Counted from the first letter of the stretch, positions 49,484 through 59,119 are shown. The stretch: DNA of 64,000 nt from Congregibacter litoralis KT71 (GCF_000153125.2 NZ_CM002299.1:806809-870808); one strand, 5' to 3'. Program-made: numbers and translations. Notes: generated by a model not told the origin, from the sequence alone.

Positions 49484-49676
49484 GGGGCGGTTCGCTGGTT
49501 TTAATCAGTGCTCGTTCTGTCTGGGTCGCGTTTTCACCTTAGGTCTTCTCACCTTACGTACTATAGCCGTTTATGGCTCACGGGAGCGCCTCCCCGCGAT
49601 CAGAACTCAGGGCCCTTGGATGACCACCGGCAGGATGGCAGTATCGGGCCGAAAGTCGGCGGTGTTTGGGGGGCTT

Positions 49677-49976
49677 ATGAGCACGCTAGGTGAAGAGATT
49701 AGACAGCGATTGTCGGCGCAGTTCCAGCGCATTGCCGACGGTTATGACGTGGCGCCGGGGCCGCGCTTTCGTCTTGAGGGGCTCATGGAGGCAGCGGTGC
49801 TTATCGGAGACTGCGAGGAGAATGACCTCCTGGAACTGATTGCAGCGCTCCACAAGGACATTGTGGGGGAGTCCCTCGACGCCCGGCTCGGTGAGGGCTG
49901 GCAGCGCTGGCATCCCTTTCCCCAGATTCCCATGTACATGGAGCGCGCGCCGGTATCTCCCTCAACCAGCGATTGA
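49677..49976 (+). CDS. Small conserved-looking cytoplasmic protein, unknown function
   Basis: 99 residues from the ATG at 49677 (MSTLGEEIRQRLSAQFQRIAD); a long frame upstream has no coding character. Pattern: helix, then PGPRFRLEGLMEAAVLIGDCEENDLLELIAALHKDIVGES, then a Trp/Pro-rich tail (WQRWHPFPQIPMYMERAP). There is no signal peptide or Cys motif, and I do not recognise the family. It is divergent from the long minus-strand operon. Confidence 0.6.
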   Translation: MSTLGEEIRQRLSAQFQRIADGYDVAPGPRFRLEGLMEAAVLIGDCEENDLLELIAALHKDIVGESLDARLGEGWQRWHPFPQIPMYMERAPVSPSTSD

Positions 49977-50025
49977 CTATACTGCGCGGCCAGTCAGACG
50001 ATTCTATGATTCAGGAGTAATTCAG

Positions 50026-50601
50026 ATGCGTGCATCCCTTCGCGTGGCCGTTATGGTGCTCACGGCCTATTTACTGAACGGCTGTGCCAGCACGGATCTG
50101 GAGGCGGTGAGCGACTACGATACGAGCTTTGCCTTTGACAAGGTGCAGCGCCTTGCGATTCTCCCCATTGATCGGACATCGGCGGCGGAAAAACTCATCA
50201 GCGATCTGCAGGTGGATCGCATCAACGATGCGCTCACCGAGGAGCTGCGGTCGCGAGGCTACGAGGTGGTTGAAAACCGGGCAGACGCGGATGTTTACCT
50301 GGCCTGGCACCTGGTGACCCGTGAGAAAACGGATATTCGCGCCTACAACGCGGCCAGCGCCTACAACTGCTGGCGCTGTGGTCCCCCGGTATCGGATGTG
50401 AGTGTCCGTCAATACGTCGAGGGTACGTTTATTGTCGATCTTATCGATCCCGCGCGAAACCGCTCCGTTTGGCGGTCAACGATACAGTCGACGCTGAAGA
50501 GCAAGCCGGACCCCGATGATGCGGCTCGGAAGCGTGCCGTTGCGGCAAAGGCCGTTCTGGCGCCGTTTCCGCCGGAGTGGAGCCCTCCGGGTGAGCGGTA
50601 A
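50026..50601 (+). CDS. DUF4136-type lipoprotein
   Basis: 191 residues from the ATG at 50026, with AGGAG at 50013-50017. The lipobox is LNGC. The mature part matches the DUF4136 layout: YDTSFAFDKVQRLAILP, VDRINDALTEELRSRGYEVVENRADADVYLAWHL, then VRQYVEGTFIVDLIDPARNRSVWRSTIQSTL. These are envelope lipoproteins of unknown role. It overlaps the GTG start of pdxH by 11 bp. Confidence 0.85.
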   Translation: MRASLRVAVMVLTAYLLNGCASTDLEAVSDYDTSFAFDKVQRLAILPIDRTSAAEKLISDLQVDRINDALTEELRSRGYEVVENRADADVYLAWHLVTREKTDIRAYNAASAYNCWRCGPPVSDVSVRQYVEGTFIVDLIDPARNRSVWRSTIQSTLKSKPDPDDAARKRAVAAKAVLAPFPPEWSPPGER

Positions 50602-51235
50602 TTTCGAAAGTTATCGGCGGGAGTACACCGCCGGCGGACTGACGGCCGAGGACTTGTGTGAGTCACCCATCGCCCAGTTTGAACGCTGGCTGGAGCAGTC
50701 CGTGAATGCGGGACTGTCCGATCCCACCGCCATGGCACTGTCCACCATCGACGGTGCGGGGCAGCCCTGGCAGCGTATCGTGCTGCTCAAGGGGCTGTCC
50801 GATGATGGTTTTGTGTTCTATACCAACTTCGGCAGTGACAAAGCGAAGGCTATGGACGCCAACGACAAGGTGTCTCTGCTGTTTCCCTGGAACGAGCTGG
50901 ATCGCCAGGTGATCGTGGGCGGGACAGCAAAACGCATGAGCCTGGCTGAATCGGCCACCTATTTTCTATCCCGGCCCCGGGAGAGCCAGATCGCGGCCTG
51001 GGCCTCCCGCCAGAGCCGACCCATCGCTAAGAGAGCGCTTCTAGAAGCGGAGGTGCGCAAGCTGCGAGGCAGGTTTGCCGAGGGTGAGGTGCCTGTGCCG
51101 GATTTCTGGGGTGGCTATCGTATCCAGCCCGAACGCATTGAATTCTGGCAGGGGGGCGAGCATCGCCTCCACGATCGCTTTCGCTACGAGCGCGGCGGCG
51201 ATGGTGGCTGGCAGGTGACGCAGTTACAGCCCTGA
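50591..51235 (+). CDS. pdxH: Pyridoxamine/pyridoxine 5'-phosphate oxidase
   Basis: FMN-dependent oxidation of PNP or PMP to pyridoxal phosphate, last step of vitamin B6 synthesis and salvage. I take the GTG at 50591 (VSGNFESYRREYTAGGL), giving 214 residues as in the family; the frame runs upstream but without conservation. Landmarks are DPTAMALSTIDGAGQPWQRIVLLKGL, FVFYTNFGSDKAKAM, RQVIVGGTAKRMS, SRPRESQIAAWAS and the C-terminal RIEFWQGGEHRLHDRFRYER. The start overlaps the DUF4136 gene, and its stop lies in the first unit of a tandem repeat. Confidence 0.95.
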   Translation: MSGNFESYRREYTAGGLTAEDLCESPIAQFERWLEQSVNAGLSDPTAMALSTIDGAGQPWQRIVLLKGLSDDGFVFYTNFGSDKAKAMDANDKVSLLFPWNELDRQVIVGGTAKRMSLAESATYFLSRPRESQIAAWASRQSRPIAKRALLEAEVRKLRGRFAEGEVPVPDFWGGYRIQPERIEFWQGGEHRLHDRFRYERGGDGGWQVTQLQP

Positions 51236-51281
51236 GCCGGTAGACAGCCTTGAGCTCGTAGACAGCCTTGAGCTCGTAGAC
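51228..51281. repeat. Three 18-bp tandem repeats at the pdxH/cinA convergent junction
   Basis: AGCCCTGAGCCGGTAGAC (51228-51245) followed by two identical AGCCTTGAGCTCGTAGAC units (51246-51281). The pdxH stop TGA (51233-51235) is in the first unit, and the last unit ends just before the cinA stop at 51286. Confidence 0.92.
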
Positions 51282-51285
51282 AGCG

Positions 51286-52569
51286 CTAACGCAGACGTCG
51301 CTGGTCAAAATAGCGGGATTGATTTTGGATGCCCGCCAGCTTTCGCCGCAGCACATCGAGACCCGCCGCTGCGACCATGGTCTGAAACAAGACGCGCTCG
51401 ACGGGCCAGCAAAGGCACACGGTTTCCACCGCATCCCGGTCCCCCCAGGCTAGCCATACGGTTCCTACGGGCTTGTCGTTACTGCCCCCGCCGGGCCCCG
51501 CAATCCCTGAGACGGCGACGGCAAGATCAGCCCCCGAGGCATCCAACGCACCGCGAACCATGGCCTTTACCGTGGCTTCGCTCACGGCGCCCTCAGATTT
51601 GAGGGTCTCAGCGGGAACGCCAAGAATGGACTCTTTTAAGGCGTTGGAATAGGTGACAAAGCCGCCGGGAAAAACATCCGAGGCGCCGGCGATTTGCGTG
51701 AGCATTGAGGCGATCATGCCGCCGGTGCAGGACTCCGCGCAGGTGATTGTGAGGCCGGCGTCTCTTGCCTGATCAATCACGGCCTCGGCAATGCGCGTAT
51801 CGCCCTCGCCAATAATGTGATCGCCAAACAGGGCCTTCAGCCACTCATAACACTGATCACGCCGGGGGCGATCCTCGGCACGGGTAATGCTGAGCTTTAT
51901 TTCCAGCTGAGGTGCGCCCGCCCGAAAACTGAGCACAACCTCCGGCGGCCAGTCCGGATGATTATCCACAAGGAGCTGCTGCGCCGTGGACTCCCCCAGA
52001 CCGAAGGTTTGCAGGCGCAGGACATCCTTTTGCAGGGTGATACCGAACTCCTCCCGCAGACGCTGGACCATGACGGGCAACATGGCCCGCAGCTCTCCCG
52101 GCACGCCGGGGGTGCACATAATCAGGCAGTTGTTGACGACCAGGGAAAAGCCCACGGCGCTGCCCACGGGGTTGGGTATGATCGTGCACCCTGCCGGCAG
52201 CATCGCCTGCTTGCGGTTGGCGTCGTTGAGCAGCAGGTTGCGTTTTTTACACCATATCTCCAGATGATCGAGAGCGTCGGGGTGTTCCTCCAGTCCATGG
52301 CCTGCGACTTCCCCAAGCACCGCCGCGGTGAGGTCATCGATGGTGGGCCCCAGGCCGCCGTTGACGATCAGTACGTCTGCATCATCCGCTAACGCAGCCA
52401 TTTCCCGAGCCAGGGCGTCGCGGTCGTCACCCAGGGTTACCCGACGGCAGGGGGTGAGCCCCAGTCCCGAAAGTTCGCGGGCAATAAGCGCCGAATTCGA
52501 GTCCACGGTATCGCCGCTCATGAGTTCGTCACCGGTGAGCAATAGCTGCACACGGGGCGTTTGGGCCAT
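51286..52569 (-). CDS. cinA: CinA-family protein (nicotinamide-nucleotide amidase)
   Basis: 427 residues from the ATG at 52569 (MAQTPRVQLLLTGDEL), with GGGAG upstream; an earlier in-frame ATG at 52611 is unlikely. The N-terminal MoCF-like domain (LLLTGDELMSGDTVDSNSALIAREL, IVNGGLGPTIDDLTAAVL) is of the ADP-ribose pyrophosphatase/COG1058 type. The C-terminal PncC domain (LTITCAESCTGGMIASMLTQIAGASDVFPGGFVTYSN) deamidates NMN in pyridine nucleotide salvage. It is the full two-domain form. Confidence 0.95.
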   Translation of the reverse strand: MAQTPRVQLLLTGDELMSGDTVDSNSALIARELSGLGLTPCRRVTLGDDRDALAREMAALADDADVLIVNGGLGPTIDDLTAAVLGEVAGHGLEEHPDALDHLEIWCKKRNLLLNDANRKQAMLPAGCTIIPNPVGSAVGFSLVVNNCLIMCTPGVPGELRAMLPVMVQRLREEFGITLQKDVLRLQTFGLGESTAQQLLVDNHPDWPPEVVLSFRAGAPQLEIKLSITRAEDRPRRDQCYEWLKALFGDHIIGEGDTRIAEAVIDQARDAGLTITCAESCTGGMIASMLTQIAGASDVFPGGFVTYSNALKESILGVPAETLKSEGAVSEATVKAMVRGALDASGADLAVAVSGIAGPGGGSNDKPVGTVWLAWGDRDAVETVCLCWPVERVLFQTMVAAAGLDVLRRKLAGIQNQSRYFDQRRLR

Positions 52570-52730
52570 GGTGTTCTCCCGAGGGAATAGTGTGGATGGG
52601 GAAAATAGCACAGGCTCGGGTTTGACAGGCCAATCTCCCGGTATATGGCCGCCTCAACGGCTGACAGTCTGCCCGGCCTTGGCTACACTCCCTGCCTTTT
52701 ATCCGGTGCCTATCCGGACGGGGAATGATC

Positions 52731-53513
52731 ATGAAGCGTGTGGTTTTCAATCAGAAGGGCGGGGTGGGTAAAACCAGCATCACCTGTAACCTCGCTGCCA
52801 TCGATGCAAGTCTTGGCCGAAAGACCCTGGTGATTGATCTGGATGTTCAGGGCAACACGACGCACTATCTGGTTGGCGAAATCGACGCGGAGGCTTTTCC
52901 GGCGGAAGCGCAGGGTGTGTCGGGGCTCTTCAAGCAAACGGTGGGGTCCCGGCGCATGAGCCGTAATCCCGACGCCTTTGTCTGGGAAACACCCTACGAG
53001 AACCTGTTTCTCATGCCCTCCAGTCCTCTGTTATCGGAGCTTGAGCGCGAGCTTGAGGCCCGTTACAAAATTTACAAGCTCCGGGACGCCCTCATCAAGC
53101 TTGAGGACGAATATGACCGGGTGTACATCGACACGCCGCCAAACTTCAATTTCTATTCGAAATCAGCGTTGATCGCAGCAAATAGCGTCTTAATACCCTT
53201 CGATTGCGATAGTTTTGCTCGCCAGAGTCTTTACGCGCTCATGGATAACATTGCCGAACTCCAGGAGGATCACAATGAAGATCTGGTAGTGGAGGGCATC
53301 GTGATCAACCAGTTCAATAGCCAGGCGCGATTGCCCGGGGAACTGGTCGCTGAGCTTGAGGACGAGGGTTACCCGGTGATCCCGACCTTTCTCAACAGTT
53401 CCGTGAAGATGAAAGAGTCCCATTACCAGCACCGGCCCCTCATCGATCTTGCGCCCTCGCACAAACTGACCCAGCAATATCTCGAGCTGCACGCGGCCCT
53501 CGATAAGGGGTAG
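52731..53513 (+). CDS. ParA/Soj-family ATPase, without a ParB gene nearby
   Basis: 260 residues from the ATG at 52731, with GGGGAATG before it. The deviant Walker A is NQKGGVGKTSIT (K9, K14). Further motifs are LVIDLDVQGNTTHYL and YDRVYIDTPPNFNFYSKSALIAA (Walker B-like), with the usual FDCDSFARQSL. No ParB, MinE or cargo gene is adjacent; a free methionine sulfoxide reductase follows. Such orphan ParA proteins often position chemotaxis arrays, carboxysomes or other cargo. The cargo here is unknown. Confidence 0.88.
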   Translation: MKRVVFNQKGGVGKTSITCNLAAIDASLGRKTLVIDLDVQGNTTHYLVGEIDAEAFPAEAQGVSGLFKQTVGSRRMSRNPDAFVWETPYENLFLMPSSPLLSELERELEARYKIYKLRDALIKLEDEYDRVYIDTPPNFNFYSKSALIAANSVLIPFDCDSFARQSLYALMDNIAELQEDHNEDLVVEGIVINQFNSQARLPGELVAELEDEGYPVIPTFLNSSVKMKESHYQHRPLIDLAPSHKLTQQYLELHAALDKG

Positions 53514-53606
53514 GGCTGGGTGAGCGTCGGCGGGTGGCGGCGCGGCGCGGCGACAAAAAGCGCCAAGCACTTGGCGATTGCGAGCAGCTTGTACCATACT
53601 CAGTAA

Positions 53607-54110
53607 ATGAACGATGTCGCTACACTTGGCGCGGCCGAATCCCCAGAGCCGCTACTGTCTTTGTCCGAGGCCCGTCAGCAACTGCTGGGACTCCTGGCGG
53701 GGGAAGACGATCTCATCGCCAATGCCGCCAACACGGCGGCGTTTTTGAACACGCTCCTGTCGGACATCAACTGGCTGGGGTTCTACTTCCTCAAGGACGA
53801 TGTACTGGTGCTGGGCCCCTTTCAGGGGAACCCCGCCTGTGTCCGTATTCCCGTCGGTCGTGGCGTTTGCGGTACCTGTGTGGCCACGGGTGTTATCCAG
53901 CGCGTCGATGATGTGCACGCATTCCCCGGCCATATCGCCTGCGACATCCGCTCGCGCTCCGAGCTTGTGGTGCCCATTCAGGCTCAGGGCAGGATCGTTG
54001 GCGTTCTTGATATTGACAGTCCTTCCGTTGCCCGCTTCCGCCAGGAAGATCAGGATTTTGTCGAGGCTCTTGCCGATGTGTTTACCCGTCATCAGTTTGG
54101 TCAGGGCTAA
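53607..54110 (+). CDS. msrC: Free methionine-(R)-sulfoxide reductase (GAF domain)
   Basis: 167-residue single GAF domain of the fRMsr/YebR family, which reduces free Met-R-sulfoxide. Landmarks are INWLGFYFLKDDVLVLGPFQGNPACVRIPVGRGVCGTC, HAFPGHIACDIRSRSELVVPI and VGVLDIDSPSVARF. The three family cysteines (in ACVRIP, GRGVCGTC and HIACD) are present. With msrB at 25128 the window encodes two methionine-sulfoxide repair enzymes. Confidence 0.94.
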   Translation: MNDVATLGAAESPEPLLSLSEARQQLLGLLAGEDDLIANAANTAAFLNTLLSDINWLGFYFLKDDVLVLGPFQGNPACVRIPVGRGVCGTCVATGVIQRVDDVHAFPGHIACDIRSRSELVVPIQAQGRIVGVLDIDSPSVARFRQEDQDFVEALADVFTRHQFGQG

Positions 54111-54201
54111 GCACAGGGGTGTCTCGGGGGCTCCTTGGAGAGCCCTCATTTCTGCTACGGTTGTTGCCTTCCCATCGGGCAGGAATAGCTTCCGGCTTTG
54201 C

Positions 54202-55341
54202 GTGACATCGCTCCTGCTGATGCTGCTGGCCGGCTGCACCACCGCGCCCCAGTGGGCCTTTGATCTGCGGGACGTGCCGCCCCTGAAGCTGGACGGTCAA
54301 CTCTACAGCTATGATCCGGATAGCCCCGACCTGAAAGACCCGGGTATCCTGCAAGTTACCCCGGAAATGCGGGAATTCGTCGAGGCCTACACCGGGGACT
54401 CCAACAACTCCCATAACAAATTGATGTCCCTCCATCGCGCCATCAAAGGGCAGGGCGCCCTGGCCATGCACTACGACCCCTTCGCCGATGGGACCGCCGC
54501 GCAGGCCTTTGCCCGCGGTTCGGCCAACTGCCTGAGCTATGCCCACATGTTCACGGCTCTGGCGCGGGAGGCCGGCCTCAATGCCCGGTACCAATGGATT
54601 GAGGTCCGCCCCGAGTGGCATCGCATGGGGGAGCGGGTCGCCGTGCGACTGCACGTCAACGTGCAGGTGAAAATGCGCGATTCGACGGAGTACATGGTCG
54701 ACATCGATCCCCTGAACCGGAATGAGGTGGCCGGCGCGCGACTCATGAGTGATCGGGAGGGTTTTGCTCTCTACTACAACAATCTCGCCATGAATGCCCT
54801 GGCGGATGACAGGCCGGTCTTTGCCTGGAAGCAGCTTGTCCGGGGGCTCCACCAAGCCCCGGGCCTTTCCCAGCTTTGGGTGAATCTGGGTGCGATTTAT
54901 CGCTACGCAGGTCAGTACCCTGAGGCGGAGCAGGCCTATTTTCATGCCCTGGAGATCGATGATAGCGATCGTTCGGCAATGAACAATCTGGTGGTGCTCT
55001 ATGAGCTTCAGGGTCGCAGCAATGAACAGCACTACTGGGAAGATCGTCTCGAGCGCTACCGCAATCTCAATCCCTACTACCACGCCAGTCTTGGCGATGT
55101 CGCCATGGAGGAGGAGGACTGGGAAACCGCTTACGATCATTACGCCGAGGCCGCCAAAATGCAGCCCGACGACGGGCTCCTGATCTACAGCAAGGGTTTG
55201 GCGGCGCACCAGCTGGGTAAGATCGACGAGGCGGAGCACCTCATCTCCCGCGCCATCGAGAAAGCCGCGTTCCAGGTGGAGAAACAGCGCTACCGCGTGC
55301 AGTTGAAAATCATCCGCGAGGAGCAGGCTGCAGCACTCTGA
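54202..55341 (+). CDS. Transglutaminase-like and TPR lipoprotein, start uncertain
   Basis: 379 residues from a GTG at 54202; the same frame is open well upstream (to 53800) but overlaps msrC and has no ATG near the signal. The hydrophobic segment LLLMLLAGC is a lipobox-like signal, but it needs basic residues (RNSFR) that lie before the GTG, so the true start may be a rarer codon. A transglutaminase-like core follows with a Cys-His-Asp triad (SANCLSYAHMF, VRLHVNVQV, YMVDIDPLN), then four or five TPRs (LWVNLGAIYRYAGQYPEAEQAYFHALEID and others). Probably an outer-membrane peptidase-like or scaffold protein. Confidence 0.75.
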   Translation: MTSLLLMLLAGCTTAPQWAFDLRDVPPLKLDGQLYSYDPDSPDLKDPGILQVTPEMREFVEAYTGDSNNSHNKLMSLHRAIKGQGALAMHYDPFADGTAAQAFARGSANCLSYAHMFTALAREAGLNARYQWIEVRPEWHRMGERVAVRLHVNVQVKMRDSTEYMVDIDPLNRNEVAGARLMSDREGFALYYNNLAMNALADDRPVFAWKQLVRGLHQAPGLSQLWVNLGAIYRYAGQYPEAEQAYFHALEIDDSDRSAMNNLVVLYELQGRSNEQHYWEDRLERYRNLNPYYHASLGDVAMEEEDWETAYDHYAEAAKMQPDDGLLIYSKGLAAHQLGKIDEAEHLISRAIEKAAFQVEKQRYRVQLKIIREEQAAAL

Positions 55342-55410
55342 ATGCCTCGTCGCCATGGCGATTAAGGGATTCTTTGGTTATGCTCCGCGCCTTTGTTGCG
55401 GAGGCCCGGC

Positions 55411-56808
55411 ATGACAGCGTTTTCACGAGTTTTAGATTTATTGCGCAGGTCCCCTGACGAGGGGGGCGAGGTGGCGGTGCGAGGCTGGCTGAGAAGCAAG
55501 CGTGACTCCAAGGCGGGTATCTCTTTTCTGGCCATCCACGATGGGTCGTCTTTTGATGCGATTCAGGCGGTGGTGCCTGCGGAGCTCGAGAATTACGAGA
55601 GCGAGATCCTGGCGCTGAACACCGGCTGCTCCGTTGAAGTGAAGGGCAACCTGGTGCCGTCTCAGGGCAAGGGCCAGAGCGTAGAAATTCAGGCGAGTGA
55701 GGTTCGGGTGCTGGGTTGGGTAGACGACCCCGAGACCTACCCCGTGGCCAAAAAACGCCACACTTTTGAATACCTCCGAACCCAGGCTCATCTGCGTCCC
55801 CGGACAAATACCTTTGGTGCTATCACCCGCGTGCGACACACCCTGGCCAACGCCGTGCACAGCTACTTCCATGACAACGGCTTCTATTGGGTGAACACGC
55901 CCATCATTACCGGCAGTGACTGTGAGGGCGCCGGGGAGCTGTTTCGCGTCAGTACTTTGGACATGAGCAATATCCCCCGCACCCCCGACGGGGCCGTGGA
56001 CTATACCCAGGACTTTTTTGGCGGTGATGCCTTTCTCACCGTGAGCGGTCAGTTGGCCGTGGAATCTTACTGCCTGTCCATGAGTAAGGTGTACACCTTC
56101 GGGCCCACCTTCCGCGCGGAAAACAGCAACACCAGCCGCCACCTGGCGGAGTTCTGGATGATCGAACCCGAGGTCGCCTTTGCGGACCTCGCAGACAATG
56201 CAGATCTGGCAGAGTCACTGCTCAAATATGTATTCCGCCGCGTATTGAATGAGTGCGAGGACGATCTTGCTTTCTTCAACCAGCGCATCGACAACACGGT
56301 GATTGACCGTCTCACCGCCATGGTCGACCAGAACTTTGAGCGCATGGACTACAGCGATGCGATCACCATCCTCAAAAATAGCGGCAAGCAGTTCGAGTTT
56401 CCCGTGGAGTGGGGCGTTGATTTAGCCAGTGAGCATGAGCGCTTTCTTTGTGAGGAGCACGTAGGGCGCCCCGTCGTGCTCATGAACTATCCCCGGGAAA
56501 TCAAAGCGTTTTACATGCGTCTCAACGATGATGAAAAAACCGTGGCGGCGATGGACGTGTTGGCGCCGGGTATCGGGGAAATCATCGGTGGCAGCCAGCG
56601 CGAGGAGCGACTGGATGTACTGGATGCACGGATGGATTCACAGCTTCGCGAAGAACTGTGGTGGTACCGCGACTTACGGCGTTACGGTACCGTGCCCCAC
56701 TCGGGCTTTGGTCTGGGCTTCGAGCGCCTTATCAACTATGTCACGGGTATGGAAAACATTCGTGACGCTATTCCCTTCCCCCGCACGCCGGGTAACGCAC
56801 ACTTCTAG
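55411..56808 (+). CDS. asnS: Asparaginyl-tRNA synthetase
   Basis: 465-residue class IIb synthetase. I start at the ATG at 55411 ([13 protein letters not shown]), with GGAGG upstream. The N-terminal OB-fold anticodon-binding domain (about 20-105) is followed by the catalytic core with motif 2 ([26 protein letters not shown]) and motif 3 ([32 protein letters not shown]). [14 protein letters not shown] and [15 protein letters not shown] are typical of AsnRS. It is convergent with RNase II. Confidence 0.97.
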   Translation: MTAFSRVLDLLRRSPDEGGEVAVRGWLRSKRDSKAGISFLAIHDGSSFDAIQAVVPAELENYESEILALNTGCSVEVKGNLVPSQGKGQSVEIQASEVRVLGWVDDPETYPVAKKRHTFEYLRTQAHLRPRTNTFGAITRVRHTLANAVHSYFHDNGFYWVNTPIITGSDCEGAGELFRVSTLDMSNIPRTPDGAVDYTQDFFGGDAFLTVSGQLAVESYCLSMSKVYTFGPTFRAENSNTSRHLAEFWMIEPEVAFADLADNADLAESLLKYVFRRVLNECEDDLAFFNQRIDNTVIDRLTAMVDQNFERMDYSDAITILKNSGKQFEFPVEWGVDLASEHERFLCEEHVGRPVVLMNYPREIKAFYMRLNDDEKTVAAMDVLAPGIGEIIGGSQREERLDVLDARMDSQLREELWWYRDLRRYGTVPHSGFGLGFERLINYVTGMENIRDAIPFPRTPGNAHF

Positions 56809-56832
56809 GAACTCGCAACCACACTAGCCGCT

Positions 56833-56869
56833 GCAGCTGCCTTCCGAAGGGGGGGCAGGCGGCAGCTGC
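56833..56869. terminator. Possible bidirectional hairpin between asnS and the RNase II gene
   Basis: GCAGCTGCC (56833-56841) and GGCAGCTGC (56861-56869) form a 9-bp stem around a G-rich loop, centrally placed between the two convergent stops. No long T run follows in either direction, so efficiency is uncertain. Confidence 0.45.
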
Positions 56870-56877
56870 GACAGGCT

Positions 56878-58881
56878 TTAGGCGGATTCGGAGGCTGGGG
56901 GCTCGCCGGGCCTGGTAATCACTTCCAGTTTGCGTCCCGAGTTTGCGTCGAGTTTGAACAGGGGTAGATGGGCGGTTTCATCATCGCTACCGATGAGCGT
57001 GACGTTGACCGGCGTGCCCACCCGGAACTCCCGGGTTTTGCTTTTCAGCGTCGCCGTCCACTTGTCAAAGTGAAACTTTTCTCCAGCCTTGCGGAGGTCC
57101 ACGTAACCCTCAAGGCCGTTTGCAGCCAGACGAACATAAAAGCCGTGATTACCCATATGGGAAACCTCGCCCTGCCAGGGGCCGGGCGTGCTTTCGGCCT
57201 GGCGCTGGAGGTATTCCAGGGTCAGCCAGCGCTCGGCCTCGTTACTGATGTTGCGAAGTTTTTGCAGCTTCTGAGTCAGGGCGTCGAGCTCCGGTTGCTC
57301 GCAAAGCGTGGCTTTTTCGCCCCGTAGCGCCGCCTTGATCTGCAGATGCACGAGAAAATCCAGGTATTTGCGCAGGGGCGAGGTGCAATTGGTGTAAAGC
57401 GCCAGCGACATGCCCATGTGAGCGCCCGGGTTCTTCGACAGACGGGCCCTCGTGAGCAGGCGATTGACCATGCTGCGCAGGGGCAACTCGTGCTCGCTGG
57501 CCGCAAGGCGACGTAGCAGGTCTCGATAGCCCTCCAGGGAGTCAGGATCCAGCTTGTCGGCGTCCTCCACATAGAGTTCGAGGAATTTTGCCCGGTCTTT
57601 CAGGCGATCCCGGCGAAATCCATCGTGGACAACAAAGGGGCCACTGGCGTTGGCATCCGCCAGGAACATCGCCGCACAGCGGTTCGTGGCGACCATGCAT
57701 TCCTCGACAAGTCGTTGAGAGCTGAGTTTTTCGCAGGGCTCGATGCTGTCGATATGTCCCCGGTCATCCAGGAGCCAGCGAAATTCCTGACGATCTTCCA
57801 TCACCAGTTCTTCGGCTTCCCGGCGCGTGCGTAGGGCACGGGATACCTGATAGAGCGCCTCCAGGGGGGTGGCATGGCAAATGAGGGCTTCGTCTTGTCC
57901 GCTGAGGTAGCGGTCTACGGCGAAGTAAGACAGCTTCGCCCGGGAGCGAATTTTTGCCTCAAAAAACTTGAATTCTCCGACGCTGCCATCCTCTGCAATC
58001 GCAACGCGGCAGACCAACGCGGGGCGAAGCTCATTTTCCGTGAGTGCGCAGCGCTGCTGGGCAATACTCTCGGGCAACATGGGGACTACCGCGCCGTGGA
58101 AATAGGCGCTGCTCGCCCGCGCTGCGACGGTGGCCCGCAAGGGGGAATCCGCCGTGACGTAGGCCGTTGGGTCCGCAATGGCGACATACAGCAGCCAACC
58201 GTCATTGGTCACCTCGGCATACAGTGCGTCGTCGATATCCTGGGTTCGGGCCGCGTCGATGGTCACGAAAGCCAGGTCAGAGAAATCCTCCCGGTGGTCA
58301 TCGTTTTCCGGTGCCAGGGATCCGAGCAGCGCTTCCAATTCCTGCTGCTTATCCTCGGGCCAGTCCCGTTCCAGACCGTACTTGGCCATGGTGTAACTGT
58401 TCTCGATGCCGGGGTCGTCGGCCGCGCCAATGGTGGCAAGGACCTTGGCCTGGGGTTTGCCGTCGCGAATGGGGTGTCGCTGGAGGGCGCAGCGAAGAAA
58501 ATCACCTGCTTTGGCGCCGTTGCGTGCCTGGGGAGGCAAAAACAGCCAGCGGTTTACCCCGGGGATGTCCGGCTCTACGAACATCGCCTTGCCTTTGCTC
58601 ACGCAGCGGCCCGTGAATTCGCCTATGGGGCAGTCCACGAGGCCTTCAATCTCTGCGATGGGTCGCTTGTCTTTCCCCGGGCGCAAGCAGACGCGTATGC
58701 GATCGCCGGGAAAGGCCTTGAGCATTTCATCCGGGGGTACAAAAACTTCACGTCCGTCGTCCGTGCGGGCAAATCCGTAGCGCGCAGGCGTACCGCGAAG
58801 GACCGCCTCGGTGCGCTCTTTCTCGGATTCAATCTGGGTTTTCAGCCCTTTTAGCTGGGCAAGGGCATCTCGATCTAACAT
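56878..58881 (-). CDS. rnb: RNase II-family 3'-5' exoribonuclease
   Basis: 667 residues. Degrades single-stranded RNA processively from the 3' end. N-terminal cold-shock-type OB domains precede the RNB catalytic domain, whose motif FVTIDAARTQDIDDALYAE holds the Mg-binding Asp residues. GAVVPMLPESIAQQRCALTENELRPALVCRV and MVATNRCAAMFLADA follow, with a C-terminal S1-like domain (WQGEVSHMGNHGFYVRLAANGLEGYVDL). Length and composition fit RNase II rather than the longer RNase R. Confidence 0.93.
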   Translation of the reverse strand: MLDRDALAQLKGLKTQIESEKERTEAVLRGTPARYGFARTDDGREVFVPPDEMLKAFPGDRIRVCLRPGKDKRPIAEIEGLVDCPIGEFTGRCVSKGKAMFVEPDIPGVNRWLFLPPQARNGAKAGDFLRCALQRHPIRDGKPQAKVLATIGAADDPGIENSYTMAKYGLERDWPEDKQQELEALLGSLAPENDDHREDFSDLAFVTIDAARTQDIDDALYAEVTNDGWLLYVAIADPTAYVTADSPLRATVAARASSAYFHGAVVPMLPESIAQQRCALTENELRPALVCRVAIAEDGSVGEFKFFEAKIRSRAKLSYFAVDRYLSGQDEALICHATPLEALYQVSRALRTRREAEELVMEDRQEFRWLLDDRGHIDSIEPCEKLSSQRLVEECMVATNRCAAMFLADANASGPFVVHDGFRRDRLKDRAKFLELYVEDADKLDPDSLEGYRDLLRRLAASEHELPLRSMVNRLLTRARLSKNPGAHMGMSLALYTNCTSPLRKYLDFLVHLQIKAALRGEKATLCEQPELDALTQKLQKLRNISNEAERWLTLEYLQRQAESTPGPWQGEVSHMGNHGFYVRLAANGLEGYVDLRKAGEKFHFDKWTATLKSKTREFRVGTPVNVTLIGSDDETAHLPLFKLDANSGRKLEVITRPGEPPASESA

Positions 58882-59089
58882 CGGAAAGCTGTGAATAACC
58901 TACGTCTATTTTAGGGGCGCTATGCTATCGGAAATGCCTGCAGGTGTCAGTTTGTGAGCGGTTTAAGTGATGAGGCGGCGAAACTGCCCGGAACGGTCGA
59001 TGATCACCTCTTTACAGACTCAGAAGCGTGTTCCAGTGACTTGTTGCATCGATAACCGTGGGAAGCCAGCCTGTCCCGTAAAAAGTTCG

Positions 59090-59119
59090 TTGACAGGGTT
59101 TGCGGCAGGGGCTAATAAT
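59090..59119 (+). promoter_or_regulatory. Near-consensus sigma-70 promoter upstream of the PhoH gene
   Basis: -35 TTGACA at 59090-59095 and -10 AATAAT at 59114-59119 (TAATAAT), spaced by 18 bp (17 if the -10 is read as TAATAA). It would give the PhoH-family gene a leader of about 420 nt that includes the 9-bp repeats. Confidence 0.6.
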
